A DNA stretch of 64,000 nt from Synaphobranchus kaupii (GCA_029718625.1 CM056380.1:98999926-99063925), one strand, 5' to 3'. Counted from the stretch's first letter, positions 34,433 through 49,000 are shown. Translations and numbers: made by a program. The notes: generated by a model from the letters alone, not told the origin.

Positions 34433-37162
34433 AGCAGAGTATAGTGTTATGGCGGCTGACTGTAGACTTATGTCCAAAAAGGGCCAAAATGGTCCAAAAA
34501 ATTTTAATGCCATTTTTTGATTCCGATGTATAGAAAATTATATCTACTTAATAACTTAATAACTGCGGTGAAATAAGTGAAAAATAATTAGTTTTAAAAC
34601 ATTCATGATGAAAAATGTATTTTGGGAGAAAATGAAAAAACATAAGCCTATAGTCTTATGTCCAGAAAGGGCCAAAATGGTCAACAAAATTAAAATGCGA
34701 TTTTTTGATTCAGATGTATAGTAAATCATATGTACTTAATAACCGCGGTGAAATTAGTGAAAAATAATGAGTTTTAAGACATTTATGATGCAAAATGTAT
34801 TTTGGGAAAAATTAAAAAACATAAGCCTATATAGTCTTATGTCCAAAAAGGGCCAAAATGGTCAACAAAATTAAAATGCGATTTTTTGATTCAGATGTAT
34901 AGCAAATTAATTTAACTTAATAACTGCGGTGAAATAAGTGAAAAATAATTAGTTTTAAAACATTCATGATGAAAAATGTATTTTGGGGAAAATTAAAAAA
35001 CATAAGCCTAGTCTTATGTCCAAAAAGGGCCAAAATGGTCAACAAAATGAAAATGCGATTTTTTGATTCAGATGTATAGCAAATTAATTTAACTTAATAA
35101 CTGCTTTGAAACAATTGATAAATAATGAGTTTTAAGACATTTATGACTCATTACACTGGGGGTTCTGGGACTAGAATGAACACTGCCTCATACTGGCCCA
35201 CCAGCATCTTTGTTTTCCCCAGGGGTTTCCCATCCAAGTACTAACCAAACTCACATCTGTGTAGCTTCAACCATTCAGCAACAGCAGATTGCATGGTGGT
35301 ATGGCTGCAGAGTATAGTGTTATGGCGGCTGACTGTAGACTTATGTCCAAAAAGGGCCAAAATGGTCCAAAAAATTTTAATGCCATTTTTTGATTCTGAT
35401 GTATAGAAAATTATATGTACTTAATAACTGCGGTGAAATAAGTGAAAAATAATTAGTTTTAAAACATTCATGATGAAAAATGTATTTTGGGAGAAATTAA
35501 AAAACATAAGCCTATAATCTTATGTCCAAAAAGGGCCAAAATGGTCCAACAAAATTAAAATGCGATTTTTTGATTCCAATGTATAGTAAATTATATGTAC
35601 TTAATAACTGCGGTGAAATTAGTGAAAAATAATGAGTTTTAAGACATTTACGATGCAAAATGTATTTTGGGGAAAATTAAAAAACATAAGCCTATATAGT
35701 CTTATGTCCAGAAAGGGCCAAAATGGTCCAACAAAATTAAAATGCGATTTTTTGATTCCAATGTATAGTAAATCATATGTACTTAATAACCGCGGTGAAA
35801 TTAGTGAAAAATAATGAGTTTTAAGACATTTACGATGCAAAATGTATTTTGGGGAAAATTAAAAAACATAAGCCTAGTCTTATGTCCAAAAAGGGCCAAA
35901 ATGGTCAACAAAATTAAAATGCGATTTTTTGATTCAGATGTATAGCAAATTAATTTAACTTAATAACTGCGGTGAAATAAGTGAAAAATAATTAGTTTTA
36001 AAACATTCATGATGAAAAATGTATTTTGGGGAAAATTAAAAAACATAAGCCTAGTCTTATGTCCAAAAAGGGCCAAAATGGTCAACAAAATGAAAATGCG
36101 ATTTTTTGATTCAGATGTATAGCAAATTATTTTAAATTAATAACTGCGGTGAAACAATTGATAAATAATGAGTTTTAAGACATTTTTGATTCATTACACT
36201 GGGGTTTCTGGGACTAGAATGAACACTGCCTCTTACTGGCCCACCAGCATCTTTGTTTTCCCCAGGGGTTTCCCATCCAAGTACAAACCAAGCTCACATC
36301 TGCTTAGCTTCAACCATTCAGCAGCAGCAGATTGCATGGTGGTATGGCAGCAGAGTATAGTGTTATGGCGGCTGACTGTAGACTTATGTCCAAAAAGGGC
36401 CAAAATGGTCCAAAAAATTTTAATGCCATTTTTTGATTCCGATGTATAGAAAATTATATCTACTTAATAACTTAATAACTGCGGTGAAATAAGTGAAAAA
36501 TAATTAGTTTTAAAACATTCATGATGAAAAATGTATTTTGGGAGAAAATGAAAAAACATAAGCCTATAGTCTTATGTCCAGAAAGGGTCAAAATGGTCAA
36601 CAAAATTAAAATGCGATTTTTTGATTCAGATGTATAGCAAATTATTTTAAATTAATAACTGCGGTGAAACAATTGATAAATAATGAGTTTTAAGACATTT
36701 TTGATTCATTACACTGGGGGTTCTGGGACTAGAATGAACACTGCCTCTTACTGGCCCACCAGCATCTTTGTTTTCCCCAGGGGTTTCCCATCCAAGTACA
36801 AAACAAGCTCACATCTGCTTAGCTTCAACCATTCAGCAGCAGCAGATTGCATGGTGGTATGGCTGCAGAGTATAGTGTTATGGCGGCTGACTGTAGACTT
36901 ATGTCCAAAAAGGGCCAAAATGGTCCAACAAATGTAAATGCCATTTTTTGATTCCGATGTATAGAAAATTATATGTACTTAATAACTGCAGTGAAATAAG
37001 TGAAAAATAATTAGTTTTAAAACATTCATGGTGAAAAATGTATTTTGGGAGAAATTAAAAAAACAAAAGCCTATAGTCTTATGTCCAAAAAGGGCCAAAA
37101 TGGTCCAACAAAATTAAAATGCGATTTTTTGATTCCAATGTATAGTAAATTATATGTACTTA

Positions 37163-37342
37163 ATAACTGCGGTGAAATAAGTGAAAAATAATTAGTTTTA
37201 AAACATTCATGATGAAAAATGTATTTTGGGAGAAATTAAAAAACATAAGCCTATAGTCTTATGTCCAAAAAGGGCCAAAATGGTCCAACAAAATTAAAAT
37301 GCGATTTTTTGATTCCAATGTATAGTAAATTATATGTACTTA
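37163..37342 (+). repeat. Representative A monomer (180 bp)
   Basis: One period of the basic unit, from AACTGCGGTG to the next. Two sub-types alternate in the array: one with AATTAGTTTTAAAACATTCA, GATGAAAAATG and GGGAGAAATT; the other with AATGAGTTTTAAGACATTTA, GATGCAAAATG and GGGGAAAATT. They also differ at TCCAACAAAATT versus TCAACAAAATT. The A unit alone has no resemblance to a gene or RNA that I recognise. Confidence 0.9.
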
Positions 37343-38439
37343 ATAACTGCGGTGAAATTAGTGAAAAATAATGAGTTTTAAGACATTTACGATGCAAAAT
37401 GTATTTTGGGGAAAATTAAAAAACATAAGCCTATAGTCTTATGTCCAAAAAGGGCCAAAATGGTCAACAAAATTAAAATGCGATTTTTTGATTCAGATGT
37501 ATAGCAAATTAATTTAACTTAATAACTGCGGTGAAATAAGTGAAAAATAATTAGTTTTAAAACATTCATGATGAAAAATGTATTTTGGGGAAAATTAAAA
37601 AACATAAGCCTATAGTCTTATGTCCAAAAAGGGCCAAAATGGTCAACAAAATGAAAATGCGATTTTTTGATTCAGATGTATAGCAAATTAATTTAACTTA
37701 ATAACTGCGTTGAAACAATTGATAAATAATGAGTTTTAAGACATTTATGACTCATTACACTGGGGGTTCTGGGACTAGAATGAACACTGCCTCATACTGG
37801 CCCACCAGCATCTTTGTTTTCCCCAGGGGTTTCCCATCCAAGTACTAACCAAACTCACATCTGTGTAGCTTCAACCATTCAGCAACAGCAGATTGCATGG
37901 TGGTATGGCTGCAGAGTATAGTGTTATGGCGGCTGACTGTAGACTTATGTCCAAAAAGGGCCAAAATGGTCCAAAAAATTGTAATGCCATTTTTTGATTC
38001 TGATGTATAGAAAATTATATGTACTTAATAACTGCGGTGAAATAAGTGAAAAATAATTAGTTTTAAAACATTCATGATGAAAAATGTATTTTGGGAGAAA
38101 TTAAAAAACATAAGCCTATAGTCTTATGTCCAAAAAGGGCCAAAATGGTCCAACAAAATTAAAATGCGATTTTTTGATTCCAATGTATAGTAAATCATAT
38201 GTACTTAATAACTGCGGTGAAATTAGTGAAAAATAATGAGTTTTAAGACATTTATGATGCAAAATGTATTTTGGGGAAAATTAAAAAACATAAGCCTATA
38301 GTCTTATGTCCAAAAAGGGCCAAAATGGTCCAACAAAATTAAAATGCGATTTTTTGATTCCAATGTATAGCAAATTAATTTAACTTAATAACTGCGGTGA
38401 AATAAGTGAAAAATAATTAGTTTTAAGACATTTATGATG

Positions 38440-40290
38440 CAAAATGTATTTTGGGGAAAATTAAAAAACTATAGTCTTATGTCCAAAAAGGGCCAAAATG
38501 GTCAACAAAATTAAAATGCGATTTTTTGATTCAGATGTATAGCAAATTAATTTAACTTAATAACTGCGGTGAAATAAGTGAAAAATAATTAGTTTTAAAA
38601 CATTCATGATGAAAAATGTATTTTGGGGAAAATTAAAAAACATAAGCCTATAGTCTTATGTCCAAAAAGGGCCAAAATGGTCAACAAAATGAAAATGCGA
38701 TTTTTTGATTCAGATGTATAGCAAATTAATTTAACTTAATAACTGTGGTGAAACAATTGATAAATAATGAGTTTTAAGACATTTATGATTCATTACACTG
38801 GGGGTTCTGGGACTAGAATGAACACTGCCTCCTACTGGCCCACCAGCATCTTTGTTTTCCCCAGGGGTTTCCCATCCAAGTACTAACCAAACTCACGTCT
38901 GTGTAGCTTCAACCATTCAGCAACAGCAGATTGCATGGTGGTATGAATGCAGAGCATAGCGTTATGGCGGCTGACTGTAGACTTATGTCCAAAAAGGGCC
39001 AAAATGGTCCAACAAATGTAAATGCCATTTTTTGATTCCGATGTATAGAAAATTATATGTACTTAATAACTGCGGTGAAATAAGTGAAAAATAATTCGTT
39101 TTAAAACATTCATGATGAAAAATGTATTTTGGGAGAAATTAAAAAACATAAGCCTATAGTCTTATGTCCAAAAAGGGCCAAAATGGTCCAACAAATGTAA
39201 ATGCCATTTTTTGATTCCGATGTATAGAAAATTATATGTACTTAATAACTGCGGTGAAATTAGTGAAAAATAATGAGTTTTAAGACATTTATGATGCAAA
39301 ATGTATTTTGGCGAAAATTAAAAAACATAAGCCTATAGTCTTATGTCCAGAAAGGTCCAAAATGGTCAACAAAATTAAAATGCGATTTTTTGATTCAGAT
39401 GTATAGCAAATTAATTTAACTTAATAACTGCGGTGAAATAAGTGAAAAATAATTAGTTTTAAGACATTTATGATGCAAAATGTATTTTGGGAGAAATTAA
39501 AAAAACATAAGCCTATAGTCTTATGTCCAGAAAGGGCCAAAATGGTCAACAAAATTAAAATGCGATTTTTTGATTCCAATGTATAGCAAATTAATTTAAC
39601 TTAATAACTGCGGTGAAATAAGTGAAAAATAATGAGTTTTAAGACATTTATGATGCAAAATGTGTTTTGCAGAAAATTAAAAAACATAAGCCTATAGTCT
39701 TATGTCCAGAAAGGGCCAAAATGGTCAACAAAATTAAAATGCGATTTTTTGATTCAGATGTATAGCAAATTATTTTAAATTAATAACTGCGGTGAAACAA
39801 TTGATAAATAATGAGTTTTAAGACATTTATGATTCATTACATTGGGGTTTCTGGGACTAGAATGAACACTGCCTCTTACTGGCCCACCAGCATCTTTGTT
39901 TTTCACAGGGGTTTCCCATCCAAGTACAAACCAAGCTCACATCTGCTTAGCTTCAACCATTCAGCAGCAGCAGATTGCATGGTGGTATGGCTGCCGAGTA
40001 TAGTGTTATGGCGGCTGACTGTAGACTTATGTCCAAAAAGGGCCAAAATGGTCCAAAAAATTTTAATGCCATTTTTTGATTCCGATGTATAGAAAATTAT
40101 ATGTACTTAATAACTGCGGTGAAATTAGTGAAAAATAATGAGTTTTAAGACATTTATGATGGAAAATGTATTTTGGCGAAAATAAAAAAACATAAGCCTA
40201 TAGTCTTATGTCCAGAAAGGGCCAAAATCGTCAACAAAATTAAAATGCGATTTTTTGATTCAGATGTATAGCAAATGAATTTAACTTAAT
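38440..40290 (+). repeat. Higher-order block, first copy (second copy about 42220-44060)
   Basis: The two blocks are offset by 3779-3780 bp and share rare variants: AAAAAACTATAG (lacking CATAAGCC) at 38466 and 42245, ATGAATGCAGAGCATAGCGT at 38943 and 42722, and CATTACATTGGGG with TTTTTCACAGG at 39835 and 43615. They are not identical: near 39180 and 42960 one monomer belongs to a different sub-type, suggesting local conversion after duplication. Confidence 0.8.
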
Positions 40291-42219
40291 AACTGCGGTG
40301 AAATAAGTGAAGAATAATGAGTTTTAAGACATTTATGATTCATTACACTGGGGGTTCTGGGACTAGAATGAACACTGCCTCCTACCGGCCCACCAGCATC
40401 TTTGTTTTCCCCAGGGGTTTCCCATCCAAGTACAAACCAAACTCACATCTGTGTAGCTTCAACCATTCAACAACAGCAGATTGCATGGTGGTATGGATGC
40501 AGAGCATAGTGTTATGGCGGCTGACTGTAGACTTATGTCCAAAAAGGGCCAAAATGGTCCAAAATATTTTAATGCCATTTTTTGATTCCGGTGTATAGAA
40601 AACTATATGTACTTAATAACTGCGGTGAAATTAGTGAAAAATAATGAGTTTTAAGACATTTATGATGCAAAATGTATTTTGGGGAAAATTAAAAAACATA
40701 AGCCTATAGTCTTATGTCCAGAAAGGGCCAAAATGGTCAACAAAATTAAAATGCGATTTTTTGATTCAGATGTATAGCAAATTAATTTAACTTAATAACT
40801 GCGGTGAAATAAGTGAAAAATAATTAGTTTTAAGACATTTATGATGCAAAATGTGTTTTGGAGAAAATGAAAAAACAAAAGCCTATAGTCTTATGTCCAG
40901 AAAGGGCCAAAATGGTCAACAAAATTAAAATGCGATTTTTTGATTCAGATGTATAGCAAATTATTTTAAATTAATAACTGCGGTGAAACAATTGATAAAT
41001 AATGAGTTTTAAGACATTTATGATTCATTACACTGGGGTTTCTGGGACTAGAATGAACACTGCCTCTTACTGGCCCACCAGCATCTTTGTTTTCCCCAGG
41101 GGTTTCCCATCCAAGTACAAACCAAGCTCACATCTGCTTAGCTTCAACCATTCAGCAGCAGCAGATTGCATGGTGGTATGGCTGCAGAGTATAGTGTTAT
41201 GGCCGCTGACTGTAGACTTATGTCCAAAAAGGGCCAAAATGGTCCAACAAATGTAAATGCCATTTTTTGATTCCGATGTATAGAAAATTATATGTACTTA
41301 ATAACTGCGGTGAAATAAGTGAAAAATAATTAGTTTTAAAACATTCATGATGAAAAATGTATTTTGGGAGAAATTAAAAAAACATAAGCCTATAGTCTTA
41401 TGTCCAAAAAGGGCCAAAATGGTCCAACAAAATTAAAATGCGATTTTTTGATTCCAATGTATAGTAAATTATATGTACTTAATAACTGCGGTGAAATTAG
41501 TGAAAAATAATGAGTTTTAAGACATTTATGATGCAAAATGTATTTTGGGGAAAATTAAAAAACATAAGCCTATAGTCTTATGTCCAGAAAGGGCCAAAAT
41601 GGTCAACAAAATTAAAATGCGATTTTTTGATTCAGATATATAGCAAATTAATTTAACTTAATAACTGCGGTGAAATAAGTGAAAAATAATGAGTTTTAAG
41701 ACATTTATGATGCAAAATGTATTTTGGGGAAAATTAAAAAACATAAGCCTATAGTCTTATGTCCAGAAAGGGCCAAAATGGTCAACAAAATTAAAATGCG
41801 ATTTTTTGATTCAGATGTATAGCAAATTATTTTAAATTAATAACTGCGGTGAAACAATTGATAAATAATGAGTTTTAAGACATTTATGATTCATTACACT
41901 GGGGTTTCTGGGACTAGAATGAACACTGCCTCTTACTGGCCCACCAGCATCTTTGTTTTCCCCAGGGGTTTCCCATCCAAGTACAAACCAAGCTCACATC
42001 TGCTTAGCTTCAACCATTCAGCAGCAGCAGATTGCATGGTGGTATGGCTGCAGAGTATAGTGTTATGTCGGCTGACTGTAGACTTATGTCCAAAAAGGTC
42101 CAAAATGGTCCAAAAAATTTTAATGCCATTTTTTGATTCCGATGTATAGAAAATTATATGTACTTAATAACTGCGGTGAAATTAGTGAAAAATAATGAGT
42201 TTTAAGACATTTATGATGC

Positions 42220-44060
42220 AAAATGTATTTTGGGGAAAATTAAAAAACTATAGTCTTATGTCCAAAAAGGGCCAAAATGGTCAACAAAATTAAAATGCGA
42301 TTTTTTGATTCAGATGTATAGCAAATGAATTTAACTTAATAACTGCGGTGAAATAAGTGAAAAATAATTAGTTTTAAAACATTCATGATGAAAAATGTAT
42401 TTTGGGGAAAATTAAAAAACATAAGCCTATAGTCTTATGTCCAAAAAGGGCCAAAATGGTCAACAAAATGAAAATGCGATTTTTTGATTCAGATGTATAG
42501 CAAATTAATTTAACTTAATAACTGTGGTGAAACAATTGATAAATAATGAGTTTTAAGACATTTATGATTCATTACACTGGGGGTTCTGGGACTAGAATGA
42601 ACACTGCCTCCTACTGGCCCACCAGCATCTTTGTTTTCCCCAGGGGTTTCCCATCCAAGTACTAACCAAACTCACGTCTGTGTAGCTTCAACCATTCAGC
42701 AACAGCAGATTGCATGGTGGTATGAATGCAGAGCATAGCGTTATGGCGGCTGACTGTAGACTTATGTCCAAAAAGGGCCAAAATGGTCCAACAAATGTAA
42801 ATGCCATTTTTTGATTCCGATGTATAGAAAATTATATGTACTTAATAACTGCGGTGAAATAAGTGAAAAATAATTCGTTTTAAAACATTCATGATGAAAA
42901 ATGTATTTTGGGAGAAATTAAAAAACATAAGCCTATAGTCTTATGTCCAAAAAGGGCCAAAATGGTCCAACAAAATTAAAATGCGATTTTTTGATTCCAA
43001 TGTATAGTAAATTATATGTACTTAATAACTGCGGTGAAATTAGTGAAAAATAATGAGTTTTAAGACATTTATGATGCAAAATGTATTTTGGCGAAAATTA
43101 AAAAACATAAGCCTATAGTCTTATGTCCAGAAAGGTCCAAAATGGTCAACAAAATTAAAATGCGATTTTTTGATTCAGATGTATAGCAAATTAATTTAAC
43201 TTAATAACTGCGGTGAAATAAGTGAAAAATAATTAGTTTTAAGACATTTATGATGCAAAATGTATTTTGGGAGAAATTAAAAAAACATAAGCCTATAGTC
43301 TTATGTCCAGAAAGGGCCAAAATGGTCAACAAAATTAAAATGCGATTTTTTGATTCCAATGTATAGCAAATTAATTTAACTTAATAACTGCGGTGAAATA
43401 AGTGAAAAATAATGAGTTTTAAGACATTTATGATGCAAAATGTGTTTTGCAGAAAATGAAAAAACATAAGCCTATAGTCTTATGTCCAGAAAGGGCCAAA
43501 ATGGTCAACAAAATTAAAATGCGATTTTTTGATTCAGATGTATAGCAAATTATTTTAAATTAATAACTGCGGTGAAACAATTGATAAATAATGAGTTTTA
43601 AGACATTTATGATTCATTACATTGGGGTTTCTGGGACTAGAATGAACACTGCCTCTTACTGGCCCACCAGCATCTTTGTTTTTCACAGGGGTTTCCCATC
43701 CAAGTACAAACCAAGCTCACATCTGCTTAGCTTCAACCATTCAGCAGCAGCAGATTGCATGGTGGTATGGCTGCAGAGTATAGTGTTATGGCGGCTGACT
43801 GTAGACTTATGTCCAAAAAGGGCCAAAATGGTCCAAAAAATTTTAATGCCATTTTTTGATTCCGATGTATAGAAAATTATATGTACTTAATAACTGCGGT
43901 GAAATAAGTGAAAAATAATTAGTTTTAAAACATTCATGATGAAAAATGTAGTTTGGGAGAAATTAAAAAACATAAGCCTATAGTCTTATGTCCAAAAAGG
44001 GCCAAAATGGTCCAACAAAATTAAAATGCGATTTTTTGATTCCAATGTATAGTAAATTAT
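42220..44060 (+). repeat. Higher-order block, second copy
   Basis: Counterpart of 38440-40290. After this block an extra unit of 180 bp shifts the offset from 3780 to about 3960 for the following shared part (40317 versus 44278). Confidence 0.8.
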
Positions 44061-46099
44061 ATGTACTTAATAACTGCGGTGAAATTAGTGAAAAATAATG
44101 AGTTTTAAGACATTTATGATGCAAAATGTATTTTGGCGAAAATAAAAAAACATAAGCCTATAGTCTTATGTCCAGAAAGGGCCAAAATCGTCAACAAAAT
44201 TAAAATGCGATTTTTTGATTCAGATGTATAGCAAATGAATTTAACTTAATAACTGCGGTGAAATAAGTGAAAAATAATGAGTTTTAAGACATTTATGATT
44301 CATTACACTGGGGGTTCTGGGACTAGAATGAACACTGCCTCCTACCGGCCCACCAGCATCTTTGTTTTCCCCAGGGGTTTCCCATCCAAGTACTAACCAA
44401 ACTCACATCTGTGTAGCTTCAACCATTCAACAACAGCAGATTGCATGGTGGTATGGATGCAGAGCATAGTGTTATGGCGGCTGACTGTAGACTTATGTCC
44501 AAAAAGGGCCAAAATGGTCCAAAATATTTTAATGCCATTTTTTGATTCCGGTGTATAGAAAACTATATGTACTTAATAACTGCGGTGAAATTAGTGAAAA
44601 ATAATGAGTTTTAAGACATTTATGATGCAAAATGTATTTTGGGGAAAATTAAAAAACATAAGCCTATAGTCTTATGTCCAGAAAGGGCCAAAATGGTCAA
44701 CAAAATTAAAATGCGATTTTTTGATTCAGATGTATAGCAAATTAATTTAACTTAATAACTGCGGTGAAATAAGTGAAAAATAATGAGTTTTAAGACATTT
44801 ATGATGCAAAATGTGTTTTGGAGAAAATGAAAAAACAAAAGCCTATAGTCTTATGTCCAGAAAGGGCCAAAATGGTCAACAAAATTAAAATGCGATTTTT
44901 TGATTCAGATGTATAGCAAATTATTTTAAATTAATAACTGCGGTGAAACAATTGATAAATAATAAGTTTTAAGACATTTATGATTCATTACACTGGGGTT
45001 TCTGGGACTAGAATGAACACTGCCTCTTACTGGCCCACCAGCATCTTTGTTTTCCCCAGGGGTTTCCCATCCAAGTACAAACCAAGCTCACATCTGCTTA
45101 GCTTTAACCATTCAGCAGCAGCAGATTGCATGGTGGTATGGCTGCAGAGTATAGTGTTATGGCCGCTGACTGTAGACTTATGTCCAAAAAGGGCCAAAAT
45201 GGTCCAAAAAATTTTAATGCCATTTTTTTGATTCCGATGTATAGAAAATTATATGTACTTAATAACTGCGGTGAAATTAGTGAAAAATAATGAGTTTTAA
45301 GACATTTATGATGCAAAATGTATTTTGGGGAAAATTAAAAAACATAAGCCTATAGTCTTATGTCCAAAAAGGGCCAAAATGGTCCAACAAATGTAAATGC
45401 CATTTTTTGATTCCGATGTATAGAAAATTATATGTACTTAATAACTGCGGTGAAATAAGTGAAAAATAATTAGTTTTAAAACATTCATGATGAAAAATGT
45501 ATTTTGGGAGAAATTAAAAAAACATAAGCCTATAGTCTTATGTCCAAAAAGGGCCAAAATGGTCCAACAAAATTAAAATGCGATTTTTTGATTCCAATGT
45601 ATAGCAAATTAATTTAACTTAATAACTGCGGTGAAATAAGTGAAAAATAATGAGTTTTTAAGACATTTATGATTCATTACACTGGGGTTTCTGGGACTAG
45701 AATGAACACTGCCTCTTACTGGCCCACCAGCATTTTTGTTTTCCCCAGGGGATTCCCATCCAAGTACAAACCAAGCTCACATCTGCTTAGCTTCAACCAT
45801 TCAGCAGCAGCAGATTGCATGGTGGTATGGCTGCAGAGTATAGTGTTATGGCGGCTGACTGTAGTCTTATGTCCAAAAAGGGCCAAAATGGTCCAACAAA
45901 ATTAAAATGCGATTTTTTGATTCCAATGTATAGTAAATTATATGTACTTAATAACTGCGGTGAAATTAGTGAAAAATAATGAGTTTTAAGACATTTATGA
46001 TGCAAAATGTATTTTGGCGAAAATAAAAAAACATAAGCCTATAGTCTTATGTCCAGAAAGGGCCAAAATCGTCAACAAAATTAAAATGCGATTTTTTGA

Positions 46100-47120
46100 T
46101 TCAGATGTATAGCAAATGAATTTAACTTAATAACTGCGGTGAAATAAGTGAAAAATAATGAGTTTTAAGACATTTATGATTCATTACACTGGGGGTTCTG
46201 GGACTAGAATGAACACTGCCTCCTACCGGCCCACCAGCATCTTTGTTTTCCCCAGGGGTTTCCCATCCAAGTACTAACCAAACTCACATCTGTGTAGCTT
46301 CAACCATTCAACAACAGCAGATTGCATGGTGGTATGGATGCAGAGCATAGTGTTATGGCGGCTGACTGTAGACTTATGTCCAAAAAGGGCCAAAATGGTC
46401 CAAAATATTTTAATGCCATTTTTTGATTCCGGTGTATAGAAAACTATATGTACTTAATAACTGCGGTGAAATTAGTGAAAAATAATGAGTTTTAAGACAT
46501 TTATGATGCAAAATGTATTTTGGGGAAAATTAAAAAACATAAGCCTATAGTCTTATGTCCAGAAAGGGCCAAAATGGTCAACAAAATTAAAATGCGATTT
46601 TTTGATTCAGATGTATAGCAAATTAATTTAACTTAATAACTGCGGTGAAATAAGTGAAAAATAATGAGTTTTAAGACATTTATGATGCAAAATGTGTTTT
46701 GGAGAAAATGAAAAAACAAAAGCCTATAGTCTTATGTCCAGAAAGGGCCAAAATGGTCAACAAAATTAAAATGCGATTTTTTGATTCAGATGTATAGCAA
46801 ATTATTTTAAATTAATAACTGCGGTGAAACAATTGATAAATAATAAGTTTTAAGACATTTATGATTCATTACACTGGGGTTTCTGGGACTAGAATGAACA
46901 CTGCCTCTTACTGGCCCACCAGCATCTTTGTTTTCCCCAGGGGTTTCCCATCCAAGTACAAACCAAGCTCACATCTGCTTAGCTTTAACCATTCAGCAGC
47001 AGCAGATTGCATGGTGGTATGGCTGCAGAGTATAGTGTTATGGCCGCTGACTGTAGACTTATGTCCAAAAAGGGCCAAAATGGTCCAAAAAATTTTAATG
47101 CCATTTTTTGATTCCGATGT
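46100..47120 (+). repeat. Third copy of a B-rich block (others at about 40260-41260 and 44220-45235)
   Basis: The three copies share CTCCTACCGGCCCACC, CCAAAATATTTTAATGCC, TTCCGGTGTATAG and GGCCGCTGAC. The second and third also share AATAATAAGTTTTAAG and AGCTTTAACC, absent from the first, so they separated last. The offset between second and third is about 1881 bp. Confidence 0.8.
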
Positions 47121-48500
47121 ATAGAAAATTATATGTACTTAATAACTGCGGTGAAATTAGTGAAAAATAATGAGTTTTAAGACATTTATGATGCAAAATG
47201 TATTTTGGGAAAAATTAAAAAACATAAGCCTATAGTCTTATGTCCAAAAAGGGCCAAAATGGTCCAACAAATGTAAATGCCATTTTTTGATTCCGATGTA
47301 TAGAAAATTATATGTACTTAATAACTGCGGTGAAATAAGTGAAAAATAATTAGTTTTAAAACATTCATGATGAAAAATGTATTTTGGGAGAAATTAAAAA
47401 AACATAAGCCTATAGTCTTATGTCCAAAAAGGGCCAAAATGGTCCAACAAAATTAAAATGCGATTTTTTGATTCCAATGTATAGCAAATTAATTTAACTT
47501 AATAACTGCGGTGAAATAAGTGAAAAATAATGAGTTTTAAGACATTTATGATGCAAAATGTGTTTTGGAGAAAATGAAAAAACATAAGCCTATAGTCTTA
47601 TGTCCAGAAAGGGCCAAAATGGTCAACAAAATTAAAATGCGATTTTTTGATTCAGATGTATAGCAAATTATTTTAAATTAATAACTGCGGTGAAACAATT
47701 GATAAATAATGAGTTTTAAGACATTTATGATTCATTACACTGGGGTTTCTGGGACTAGAATGAACACTGCCTCTTACTGGCCCACCAGCATTTTTGTTTT
47801 CCCCAGGGGATTCCCATCCAAGTACAAACCAAGCTCACATCTGCTTAGCTTCAACCATTCAGCAGCAGCAGATTGCATGGTGGTATGGCTGCAGAGTATA
47901 GTGTTATGGCGGCTGACTGTAGACTTATGTCCAAAAAGGGCCAAAATGGTCCAAAAAATTTTAATGCCATTTTTTGATTCCGATGTATAGAAAAGTATAT
48001 GTACTTAATAACTGCGGTGAAATAAGTGAAAAATAATTCGTTTTAAAACATTCATGATGAAAAATGTATTTTGGGAGAAATTAAAAAACATAAGCCTATA
48101 GTCTTATGTCCAAAAAGGGCCAAAATGGTCAACAAAATGAAAATGCGATTTTTTGATTCAGATGTATAGCAAATTAATTTAACTAAATAACTGTGGTGAA
48201 ACAATTGATAAATAATGAGTTTTAAGACATTTATGATTCATTACACTGGGGGTTCTGGGACTAGAATGAACACTGCCTCCTACTGGCCCACCAGCATCTT
48301 TGTTTTCCCCAGGGGTTTCCCATCCAAGTACTAACCAAACTCACGTCTGTGCAGCTTCAACCATTCAGCAACAGCAGATTGCATGGTGGTATGGATGCAG
48401 AGCATAGTGTTATGGCGGCTGACTGTAGACTTATGTCCAAAAAGGGCCAAAATGGTCCAACAAATGTAAATGCCATTTTTTGATTCCGATGTATAGAAAA

Positions 48501-49000
48501 NNNNNNNNNNNNNNNNNNNNNNNNNNNNNNNNNNNNNNNNNNNNNNNNNNNNNNNNNNNNNNNNNNNNNNNNNNNNNNNNNNNNNNNNNNNNNNNNNNNN
48601 NNNNNNNNNNNNNNNNNNNNNNNNNNNNNNNNNNNNNNNNNNNNNNNNNNNNNNNNNNNNNNNNNNNNNNNNNNNNNNNNNNNNNNNNNNNNNNNNNNNN
48701 NNNNNNNNNNNNNNNNNNNNNNNNNNNNNNNNNNNNNNNNNNNNNNNNNNNNNNNNNNNNNNNNNNNNNNNNNNNNNNNNNNNNNNNNNNNNNNNNNNNN
48801 NNNNNNNNNNNNNNNNNNNNNNNNNNNNNNNNNNNNNNNNNNNNNNNNNNNNNNNNNNNNNNNNNNNNNNNNNNNNNNNNNNNNNNNNNNNNNNNNNNNN
48901 NNNNNNNNNNNNNNNNNNNNNNNNNNNNNNNNNNNNNNNNNNNNNNNNNNNNNNNNNNNNNNNNNNNNNNNNNNNNNNNNNNNNNNNNNNNNNNNNNNNN
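48501..49000. other. Assembly gap of 500 N inside the satellite array
   Basis: Exactly 500 N, a conventional placeholder for a gap of unknown size. Both sides are A-unit sequence in the same orientation. The true number of units is therefore unknown and the array length is a minimum. Confidence 1.
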
